A model generated the notes under the pieces. The model was not told where the DNA came from and did no database searches. It was given only the letters and a program-made list of their open reading frames with translations. From JAGHBT01 sp035311885 (GTDB lineage: Bacteria; Krumholzibacteriota; Krumholzibacteriia; Krumholzibacteriales; WJIX01), in assembly GCA_964554125.1 (NCBI GenBank), contig CAZKNG010000030.1, forward strand, positions 1-24,857: a DNA stretch of 24,857 nt, in the 5' to 3' direction. This document shows, one piece after another, positions 1-6,414 of the stretch (within the stretch, counting starts at the first letter, position 1; the number at the start of each line of letters is the position of its first letter). The position numbers were made by a program, and so were the translations under genes.

Positions 1-489
1 GCCTGGTTCGCTTCATACTATACCGAGTACGTTAACGCTGTGTGTATGTTCGTGGGGATCAGCGATCTGGTCAGCAAGAGAGGGACCACCGATATACCCT
101 GGGAGGAGCTGTACGTACACTCCGGAAAGAAGCTCGATTCCTCATGGGAGACGTGGGAATTCAGTATTAAGAGAAGCCCGATATACTACGCTCACCAGAG
201 CGAGACTGCGGTCCTGATACTGGGAGGAGCCGCCGATACCAGAGTGCATCCTTCTCAGAGCCTGGAATTCTACAGGAGGCTCAAGATGAACAACCATCCG
301 GCCGTACGCCTGGTTCGCTATCCCGGAGAAGGACACGGGAACAGAAAGCAGCCGGGGCGGATAGATGTCCTGTACCGCCATCTCCAGTGGTACGACTGGT
401 ATGTAAAGGAGAATAAACCTGTTGATGGACCAATGCCGCCCCTGTTTATCGAGGGTTATTACGGGGTGGAGCTCGAAGATAAGGAATAA
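1..489 (+). CDS. S9 (prolyl oligopeptidase-like) peptidase, C-terminal part; 5' end outside window
   Basis: The reading frame is open from base 1 to the TAA at 487-489, so this is the last ~162 residues of a longer protein. The fold is the catalytic end of an alpha/beta-hydrolase of the S9 family. GGAADTRVHPSQS carries the expected catalytic Asp in the usual 'DxxVxxxQS' context, followed by a Leu-rich helix. GEGHG carries the catalytic His, and the HLQWYDWYVK helix is typical of the C-terminus of secreted dipeptidyl-peptidase/acylaminoacyl-peptidase homologs. The nucleophile Ser and any propeller domain lie upstream of the window. An internal ATG at base 40 is not the real start, because the coding frame continues to the left edge. 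Substrate and location cannot be read from this fragment; homologs hydrolyse peptides, often in the periplasm. Confidence 0.85.
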   Translation, partial: AWFASYYTEYVNAVCMFVGISDLVSKRGTTDIPWEELYVHSGKKLDSSWETWEFSIKRSPIYYAHQSETAVLILGGAADTRVHPSQSLEFYRRLKMNNHPAVRLVRYPGEGHGNRKQPGRIDVLYRHLQWYDWYVKENKPVDGPMPPLFIEGYYGVELEDKE

Positions 490-501
490 AGGAGGGAGAA
501 G

Positions 502-597
502 ATACAATATTTACATCGAATCTACATCGTCACAGGAGCTGTTATAAGCATCCTCGCCGGACTGTTCAGCCTGCAGAAGAGGCAAAAGTTAGTGTAG
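502..597 (+). CDS. Possible 31-residue single-helix membrane peptide with an ATA start
   Basis: Immediately after the peptidase stop lies a near-perfect ribosome binding site, AAAGGAGGG at 488-496. Six bases beyond its AGGAGG core the codon is ATA, not ATG/GTG/TTG, and from it a frame runs 31 codons to the TAG at 595-597. The peptide would be QYLHRIYIVTGAVISILAG-like: a short basic/aromatic start, one hydrophobic stretch able to span a membrane, and a basic tail rich in K, R and Q. ATA is a very rare initiator, so this could equally be a start codon lost by mutation, a sequencing error, or a chance frame behind an orphan ribosome binding site. No family is recognised. Confidence 0.25.
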   Translation: MQYLHRIYIVTGAVISILAGLFSLQKRQKLV

Positions 598-744
598 GGG
601 AGCTGATTTATAAATAGCGTAGTTTTTTCCACATTAAAAATAAACGCCTATAAACAGATAAACCGGCTGGCAGGATCAACGTTTAATTCTGGATATTCCC
701 TCAGCGCCTGTCATGTTCAGAGAGTATTTTGCCCCGCTTACGTG

Positions 745-2031
745 TCAGGATTTCTTCTTCCAACGTAATGTCCTGCCCGATATCCAGGTAAGAATCCTCC
801 AGAGAATAAAAAGAACCAGAAGACTAACCAGTATTAATATTGATAATCCAATAATCAATTCGCTTTTGGTAAGCGGATCAGGATTATGTTTCCTGTCACG
901 CCATTTCCTCCGCGTGGGAAATTCCAGATCCAACGGACCGTTTCTCAATCCGTGCTCCCGCAATATCAACTGGGCGTAAATTGAAAATCCGGGGGATCTC
1001 TTCTGGCCTGCCAATAGATCCAGATAGGAACGCGCCTCTGAAAGATCACCCTGCCGGAGCAGAGATTCAATCAGATTATTCAAGTTGTATAAATCTTCGC
1101 ATTCCGTATATTCAGCCAGTTTCTTCATATAGGGAATTGCTTTTTTCGGATTATCCGGCAAATATTCTTTACTTAACAGATAGAAAATGTAATTTCGCAG
1201 CGGAACGCTGATATCAGGATCGTGAAGAACCTTTTTAAGCTTTGAAGAATAGTCTTCTTCATCAGGCTCACGTAAAATCCGATCGTGATCTTCTGAACTA
1301 ATCTTAACAGAATAATATATATAGTGGTCATCATCATCTCTGAATTCAAGATATAAATCCTCGTCGGGGAGATCATCTAAATGCCATTCTATCCGATTCC
1401 GGCTGATAACCTGAAAACCTTCGGGCTGTATGATAGAAATATAGGGAAGAAGGTGTTTGTCTAAAAGAACAATGACATCACATTGTGTTCTGCTTTTCTT
1501 CCACTTTTTTCCAGTTGAAAAGATATATTCCAGATATATCAGAGGAGTGCCAAAATCCAATGAAGAATAACTATAACAATGTCTTATTCTTGTTGTTGTT
1601 CTCGGTTGAAAAGAGAAATCTGAAAGAAACACCGTCGAATATTCTTCCTCATCTATTTTCAGATCTTCCCGCTTTCTGAAGGGGATCTCACATGGACCGG
1701 CAAAAATGTGATAATCGAAAATGTTTTGAACCAGATATTCATTGAACGGAAAGGCCAATTTTGTCCTGACCGTTTTATCTGATACATTTTCGAAATCCAG
1801 GCGGCAGTCGAAATCCGCCTTGAAACGTAATTTATAGCCCCCCTTGCTACGTAATCCCTTCAAACTTTTATATGAATACAAACGAATAACAATCTTTTCC
1901 TTCGTAAGTTTAACCCTGTCTTCTGATATCATCTTCAGCCCTTCAGGTGTAATAAAAACAGGGCCGTCGTTTGCCCGGGCAGATACGGTGATACAAAAGC
2001 AAAATAGTAGAGATAACACAAAAGATTTCAT
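745..2031 (-). CDS. Secreted, C-terminally membrane-anchored protein, DUF4424-like N-terminal domain
   Basis: A 428-residue protein begins with a clear signal peptide (FVLSLLFCFCITVSARA, then ANDGP). The N-terminal half reads like DUF4424-type proteins: 'ANDG..FITPEGLKMISED', a beta-rich stretch, then 'FENVSDKTVRTKLAFPFNEY', i.e. a mature domain describing conserved strands after secretion. The middle (about 285-350) has alternating helices with a TPR/Sel1-like feel. Residues ~391-416 are strongly hydrophobic and are followed by a basic tail, WKKKS, so the protein is probably anchored in the inner membrane with its bulk in the periplasm. No catalytic motif is visible. It stands alone, convergent with the preceding genes and divergent from the porin at 2377. 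The start is ATG at 2029-2031 with only a weak ribosome binding site. Function is unknown; the family link is from memory of sequence pattern. Confidence 0.7.
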   Translation of the reverse strand: MKSFVLSLLFCFCITVSARANDGPVFITPEGLKMISEDRVKLTKEKIVIRLYSYKSLKGLRSKGGYKLRFKADFDCRLDFENVSDKTVRTKLAFPFNEYLVQNIFDYHIFAGPCEIPFRKREDLKIDEEEYSTVFLSDFSFQPRTTTRIRHCYSYSSLDFGTPLIYLEYIFSTGKKWKKSRTQCDVIVLLDKHLLPYISIIQPEGFQVISRNRIEWHLDDLPDEDLYLEFRDDDDHYIYYSVKISSEDHDRILREPDEEDYSSKLKKVLHDPDISVPLRNYIFYLLSKEYLPDNPKKAIPYMKKLAEYTECEDLYNLNNLIESLLRQGDLSEARSYLDLLAGQKRSPGFSIYAQLILREHGLRNGPLDLEFPTRRKWRDRKHNPDPLTKSELIIGLSILILVSLLVLFILWRILTWISGRTLRWKKKS

Positions 2032-2376
2032 TACTGCATCCGATGCTTTTAAAAAAAAGATTTGATTCCAGGATCGCAGTTTATTCTTTCACCGTCCTAT
2101 GATAAAATCAAGGAATAATTTTTAAATGGGTATTCTACAATTCTTGTATTTAAGGCACGCTGTTTTAAACCCAAGGTTAAAAGATGGATATATAGTATGA
2201 TCGGCAGAGCAATTAACAATACTGTCCTGAATTGAGAATCTACCGGCTAGAGGCGACAATCCGGTTCTAAATCTCAGATTCGGGCTAAATATCTTGACCT
2301 CACACTTTAATTATTATAAAAAAGGACTAATGATGATTCCGGAAATTAATACCCGGGTTAATTGAAAGGAAAATTT
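2032..2376. other. Divergent intergenic region between the DUF4424-like gene and the porin
   Basis: About 345 bases without a convincing gene. It is AT-rich and should hold the promoters of the two divergent neighbours. I can point to one promoter-like element for the porin and a very short leader-like frame (2330-2365). No terminator hairpin, repeat or RNA gene is evident. Confidence 0.5.
2294..2320 (+). promoter_or_regulatory. Candidate sigma70-type promoter for the porin-symporter module
   Basis: TTGACC at 2294-2299 resembles a -35 box, and TATAAA at 2315-2320 resembles a -10 box. The spacer is 15 bases, shorter than the usual 17, though registers one or two bases longer give TAAAAA-like -10 boxes. 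It lies about 57 bases upstream of the chosen ATG at 2377. This is consensus matching by eye only. Confidence 0.35.
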
Positions 2377-3687
2377 ATGTCGGTAAGGACAAAAGGATTG
2401 CGCCACCCCTCAGCGGCTGTTAAACAACTTCTTATTATATATGTTTGTATTTCCGCGATAGCTGTAACTCCTTCTATCGTATTCAGCGCGCAAGAAGAAA
2501 GCGGCTTCAGATTCGGATTCCGGGAACGGCTCAGGCAGACTTATCTTAAAAACGCTTTTGACCTCGACGGCACGGGATCGGACGACTGGAATTTCATAAG
2601 GGTCCGTTCTCATCTCTGGGGAAGCTGGAGTAATGCGGAGGGACTGAAAATCTACGCGCAGATCAACAACGAGCACCGGCACTGGTTTAAATCGACCCGG
2701 GGGTACGAAAATGAGGAGTTCGAAATAGACGAGGTTATATTAGAAAACCTCTATATCTCCGCTGACCGTATAGCGGGTTCCCCCTTCAGTATCAAGGTTG
2801 GAAGACAGAATATCAGATACGGTGAAGGATTTCTGATGATGGACGGCGGGCCTCTGGACGGATCGAGAACCATCTATTTCAACGCCCTGAAGCTGAAAGC
2901 TGAGCTTGACAGGAGATCTCTGGAATTTCACATACTTTCAAACCCTGCCCGGGACCGCTACCTTCCCGTTGTCAACTGCCTGCACAATGACCTCGTGGAC
3001 AGTGACGAAACGGGAGCCGGAATTTACTACATAGACAACTCATTGGAGAACGAAAAGATAGAGGGATATTACTTCTACAAATCTGAAGAGAGAACCGGCG
3101 GAGAGAGAGACGATATTCATACCTTCGGCTCGAGGTTAAGCGGCAACTATGGAGACAGAGGGACTTACGCCGCGGAATTCGCTCTGCAGCTTGGCGACAG
3201 AGCCGGAGAGGAGAGAATGGCGATGGGGGGATATGCTCATTCGCAATACAACCTCCCGTTTTTTATGAATCCTTACGTGGGAGCGGGACTTACCTACCTT
3301 TCCGGAGATGACCCGGATACGGACAGATTCGAAGGATGGAATCCACTCTACAGCAGATGGCCAAAGTGGAGTGAACTTTATATTTATACTATGGCTTCAC
3401 TTGGAAGAGGTGTCGCCTACTGGGAGAATCTTGCCTCGGCGGATTTCAATCTCGGCCTCAACCCCATGGATAATATAAAGATCGATGCTTCCCTATTCTA
3501 TATGACAGCTCCTGAAACAACAGGCGGAAGTAGAAGAGGCCTGCTGTCGAAATTTAAAATAAGCTGGAACTACACAGATTATCTGAGCGGGCACCTGACC
3601 TGGGAACGTTTTTATCCCGGTAACTACTACTTCGAAGACGCGGACAATGCTGATTTTCTCAGGTGCCAGCTGTATTTCAAATATTAA
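2377..3687 (+). CDS. Alginate-export-like outer membrane porin
   Basis: The protein has 436 residues from ATG 2377, which follows GAAAGGA by 6 bases; a TTG at 2362 would add five residues but has poorer spacing. The N-terminus has a basic segment, then a hydrophobic signal (LLIIYVCISAIAVTPSIVFS) ending AQEES. The mature part alternates short amphipathic strands rich in Y, W, R and E: 'FRFGFRERLRQTYLKNA', 'WNFIRVRSHLWGSW', 'KIYAQINNEHRHWF', 'FSIKVGRQNIRYGEGFLMM'. This pattern is typical of the alginate export / large-barrel porin group (PF13372-like). It ends in a strand with a C-terminal aromatic residue (CQLYFKY), as expected for outer-membrane barrel assembly. Two genes of a symporter unit follow on the same strand 28 bases later, so it likely lets the same solute cross the outer membrane. 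The substrate is not known. Confidence 0.8.
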   Translation: MSVRTKGLRHPSAAVKQLLIIYVCISAIAVTPSIVFSAQEESGFRFGFRERLRQTYLKNAFDLDGTGSDDWNFIRVRSHLWGSWSNAEGLKIYAQINNEHRHWFKSTRGYENEEFEIDEVILENLYISADRIAGSPFSIKVGRQNIRYGEGFLMMDGGPLDGSRTIYFNALKLKAELDRRSLEFHILSNPARDRYLPVVNCLHNDLVDSDETGAGIYYIDNSLENEKIEGYYFYKSEERTGGERDDIHTFGSRLSGNYGDRGTYAAEFALQLGDRAGEERMAMGGYAHSQYNLPFFMNPYVGAGLTYLSGDDPDTDRFEGWNPLYSRWPKWSELYIYTMASLGRGVAYWENLASADFNLGLNPMDNIKIDASLFYMTAPETTGGSRRGLLSKFKISWNYTDYLSGHLTWERFYPGNYYFEDADNADFLRCQLYFKY

Positions 3688-3715
3688 TAACTAATATCAG
3701 AAAGGGGTATGAGAG

Positions 3716-3847
3716 ATGGGACCGTTTAATTTCCCGTGGCTGACATTCACTTCATTTATTGTTATCGGGCTTAGTATCGCCGCGGCGGTGCTGTGGGCGC
3801 TGAACGACATCAGAAAAAACGGTAAGGAGAAAGGGGGAAGATCTTGA
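3716..3847 (+). CDS. Small one-helix symporter accessory protein (43 aa)
   Basis: A short frame runs from ATG 3716 to TGA 3845-3847, with AAAGGGG eight bases upstream of the start. The peptide has a short N-terminus with Pro/Phe/Trp (GPFNFPWLTF), one membrane helix (FIVIGLSIAAAVLWAL) and a highly basic tail (NDIRKNGKEKGGRS). The TGA overlaps the TTG start of the sodium:solute symporter in the sequence CTTGA, a four-base overlap that implies translational coupling. Tiny one-helix proteins are known immediately upstream of several sodium:solute symporters, where they act as accessory subunits. The position, size and topology here fit that group, although I cannot confirm family membership by alignment. 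Confidence 0.7.
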   Translation: MGPFNFPWLTFTSFIVIGLSIAAAVLWALNDIRKNGKEKGGRS

Positions 3848-5298
3848 GCATACTCACGGCTTCAATAATTGTACTCATTATCTATATCGGAATTCTCCTT
3901 GGGATAGGAGTCTGGAGCGCCAGGAAGAATGTAACCGCGAATGATTTTGTCATAGGCGGACGGGAGATCGGTCCCTGGGTTACTGCTCTTTCCTTTATCG
4001 CTGTATACTTCAGTTCGGTGCTTATTATTGGCGGAGGTGGATTCGGCTACAAATTCGGCATGGGAACTGTCTGGATCGGTGCGATAAATGTCGCTGTAGG
4101 ATGCACACTCTGCTGGATAGTTATGGGCAGGAGAGTCCGGAGGTTTACAGAGAGGATGAATGTAAATACGATTTCCGGATTCTTCACCAAGAGATTTGAA
4201 TCACCGGAAGCGGGGATCTTCTCCTCGATGGTTATATTCCTCTTTCTGATAATTTATAATGTAAGTGTTGTTAAAGGGATGGCGCACTCTTTCGAAATCC
4301 TGATGGAGATGCCTTACTGGGGCGGAGTGCTGATATCAGGAATTGTTATTATAGTTTACGTCGTTCTCGGAGGGTACAGCGCGGTTGTCTGGACAGGTTT
4401 TATCCAGGCCTGGGTTATGATATTCAGCCTTATACTGCTGACCTACCGGACACTCTCCGCCGTTGGAGGCCTGAGCGCAGGCATGCTCAAACTGCAGTCG
4501 CTCGGAAATGAGTTCGTCAGCACACCCGGAGTATGGGGATGGGCGGGGCTTGTAAGTTTCTGTCTGGTGGTAAGCCTTGGAGTATGGGGAATGCCTCAGC
4601 TGGTAATACGTTTCTACTCTATAAAGAGTGAGAAGACTTTCAGGCTCGGAACGGTTATCGTCACCGTAGGCGCGGCTATCGCGGTCCTCCCTTATCTGAA
4701 CGGAGCTTTGTCGAGATTGCTCCTCCCTCCTCTCGAGAACCCCGATCTGGCCATACCCAAGCTTTCAAGTATGGTGCTCTCTCCTCTCGGCGCCGCGATA
4801 CTGCTCGCCGGAGTAGTGGCAGCTGGAATGTCGACTTTCGCCGGGGTGCTCATGATAGTATCCAGCTCTCTTGTAAGGGATGTATATATCGAGGGACTTG
4901 GAAAGAAGATGACCGGCAGAGAAGAGATCAGGGCGAACAGAATCGTAAGTGCGGCTGTGGGGATTGTAGCGCTTCTTATAGCTCTCAAACCCCCCGGGCT
5001 TATCCTGGTTCTGACCGGATTTTCATGGGCGGTTATAGCTTCGACAAATCTCTGGCCTCTTATTTTCGGACTCTACTGGAAGGGAGCCAGCAGAACCGGC
5101 GCTTTTTCATCGATGCTGGCGGGCGCGTTGACTGCTATTTTATGGACCTGGCTGAAGAAACCTTTCGGAATTCATGGGTTTATCGCCGGGTCGGTAGTCA
5201 GCCTGGTAGTAATTACAACGGTCAGTCTGATAAAAGGTTCCAGTGTGTCACGGGAATTCTTAGAGAGACTGTGGAACAGAAACAGCGGGCGCGGATAG
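3844..5298 (+). CDS. Sodium:solute symporter (SSS family)
   Basis: A 484-residue polytopic inner-membrane protein with a dozen or so hydrophobic segments. The N-terminal signature is typical of SSS transporters: a first helix, 'ARKNVTANDFVIGGREIGPW', then 'ALSFIAVYFSSVLIIGGGGF' corresponding to the unwound first core helix that binds sodium. Later segments include 'GYSAVVWTGFIQAWVMIFSL' and 'AGVVAAGMSTFAGVLMIVSS', the latter carrying the Ser/Thr of the sodium site in the eighth core helix. It starts with TTG at 3844, preceded by AAAGGGGG six bases upstream and overlapping the stop of the small accessory gene. It imports a solute with Na+; the closest groups carry monocarboxylates, pantothenate or proline, but the substrate cannot be read from sequence. 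With the porin upstream it forms an uptake module. Confidence 0.88.
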   Translation: MSILTASIIVLIIYIGILLGIGVWSARKNVTANDFVIGGREIGPWVTALSFIAVYFSSVLIIGGGGFGYKFGMGTVWIGAINVAVGCTLCWIVMGRRVRRFTERMNVNTISGFFTKRFESPEAGIFSSMVIFLFLIIYNVSVVKGMAHSFEILMEMPYWGGVLISGIVIIVYVVLGGYSAVVWTGFIQAWVMIFSLILLTYRTLSAVGGLSAGMLKLQSLGNEFVSTPGVWGWAGLVSFCLVVSLGVWGMPQLVIRFYSIKSEKTFRLGTVIVTVGAAIAVLPYLNGALSRLLLPPLENPDLAIPKLSSMVLSPLGAAILLAGVVAAGMSTFAGVLMIVSSSLVRDVYIEGLGKKMTGREEIRANRIVSAAVGIVALLIALKPPGLILVLTGFSWAVIASTNLWPLIFGLYWKGASRTGAFSSMLAGALTAILWTWLKKPFGIHGFIAGSVVSLVVITTVSLIKGSSVSREFLERLWNRNSGRG

Positions 5299-5775
5299 TA
5301 ATAACAATAAGAAGCAAGTGATATGCGGGGGCATGACTCTTAAGTGACCGGAGAAGATCCGTTATATCAGATCTGTGATCAGTCTGTGAATTCCACTGTG
5401 TAACTCCCTTTGCCGGGAATTACGAATTCCAGCTCGCCTGAATCCGCCGTCAGATCTTTCTCTATAAAGAAGGTGATATCTTCGGCCCTGAACTCAGAAA
5501 AATCCCTTTTCTTCTCAGCGTGAATCAGATCTTCTGGTCTTGCCATCCGACCGGACAGCTTTCTCTCAGCGCGTCATCATCCGTAAACAACGTAGAAGTT
5601 GCCTATGGTGATGGCACCGCCATTGGCCCGTATACATTCGATGAGCTCTTCATTCGCCTTAATTCTATTGCGTTTTTCCATAATACACGATCAGAAAAAG
5701 AGTTCTATTTCTCTATCTATTTCCTTTCAGAATAGAGCGCAATGACACAAAGCACAACACCTTCGTGACTTGACT
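5299..5775. other. Gene-poor region after the symporter
   Basis: About 480 bases contain no intact gene on either strand. The only coding-like signal is the interrupted minus-strand frame at 5379-5681. A 71-codon plus-strand frame (5520-5735) has no ribosome binding site and no family resemblance, and it runs antisense to that remnant. No strong terminator hairpin was seen after the symporter. Confidence 0.5.
5379..5681 (-). pseudogene. Decayed small ORF, interrupted by two consecutive TGA codons
   Basis: On the minus strand, ATG 5679-5681 starts 34 sense codons (MEKRNRIKANEELIECIRAN...). They are followed by TGA TGA at 5574-5579. The same frame then stays open to TGA 5379-5381 and ends in a sensible-looking beta-rich tail (ELEFVIPGKGSYTVEFTD). 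A +1 shift at the double stop continues as GDDDALRESCPVGWQDQKI before stopping, so a pair of frameshifts is another reading. No good ribosome binding site precedes the ATG. The amino-acid composition looks coding, but I do not recognise the family. It is either a remnant of a ~100-residue protein or two unrelated short frames. Confidence 0.3.
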
Positions 5776-6249
5776 TCACCTTAAATATAATCTGACTCCA
5801 ACTGCTCCATTAAGATTAAATTCGGTTTCCGGAATGATATCAAGAATGGGCACCAGTTCTATAAATATATCTACAGGTTCATCTTTAAACATATATGCCA
5901 GCCCGAGAGGAATCCTCACTCCTACTCTGTCGTCACCGTTCTTCCTGCCGTTTTCGGCAAGCGCAATCCTGCCGCCGACACCGTAATAGAACGGCAATTG
6001 ATCATTTGTCTGCTCTGTAATATCGTAGCGGTGCCTTAAATAATCGATATGCATCTGAAATGAATTTCCATCAACAAACGACCAGGCCAGCGCGCCGTCA
6101 AACGCTGATCTTCCATCTACCCATTTCTTAAGACTTAATCCTGTGGGTTCACCGGCAATAATGCCCAGCCCAACATCTTTCGTATTTCCATTTGCGGCGC
6201 CGCTTATTAAAAACAAGGCTGCTATTATAAACATGGCAGCTCTTTTCAT
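5776..6249 (-). CDS. Small secreted outer-membrane beta-barrel protein (157 aa)
   Basis: A signal peptide (AAMFIIAALFLISGAANG) is followed by NTKDVGLGIIAGEPTGLSLK. Short alternating strands follow: 'AFDGALAWSF', 'SFQMHIDYLRHRYDI', 'LPFYYGVGGRIAL', 'RVGVRIPLGLAYMF', 'VDIFIELVPILDI'. The C-terminal strand is GAVGVRLYLR. This is the pattern of the small 8-stranded barrels often annotated as DUF3996 or 'outer membrane beta-barrel protein', with the characteristic 'G.I.GEPTGLSLK' opening. There is no catalytic motif. It sits alone between the gene-poor region and the M1 peptidase, same strand as the peptidase but 165 bases away. The role is probably structural or porin-like; function unknown. Confidence 0.7.
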   Translation of the reverse strand: MKRAAMFIIAALFLISGAANGNTKDVGLGIIAGEPTGLSLKKWVDGRSAFDGALAWSFVDGNSFQMHIDYLRHRYDITEQTNDQLPFYYGVGGRIALAENGRKNGDDRVGVRIPLGLAYMFKDEPVDIFIELVPILDIIPETEFNLNGAVGVRLYLR

Positions 6250-6365
6250 AATCCTGATATCCCCTTCTTATCATTGAGCCAGAAATATTATTTGATCAAT
6301 ACCTGCACTGACGGAATAACTCTGAACTTACTTTCTTCCTACTAAAAGTACGGAATAATTTCAAT

Positions 6366-6389
6366 AAAAAAATCTGATAAAGGATATCA
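6366..6389 (-). terminator. Weak intrinsic terminator downstream of the M1 peptidase
   Basis: On the minus strand, a TGATA / TATCA stem with a 5-base loop (arms at 6385-6389 and 6375-6379) is followed by two bases and a run of seven T (plus-strand A-run 6366-6372). The stem is only 5 bp and AT-rich, so termination would be weak. It lies about 25 bases past the peptidase stop, a suitable position. Confidence 0.35.
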
Positions 6390-6414
6390 CACCGGCATTC
6401 TTAGAGGAGAAAGA

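Noticed and set aside
5520..5735. 71-codon plus-strand frame after the symporter
   Set aside because: No ribosome binding site, composition unlike a protein, and it overlaps a better minus-strand coding signal.
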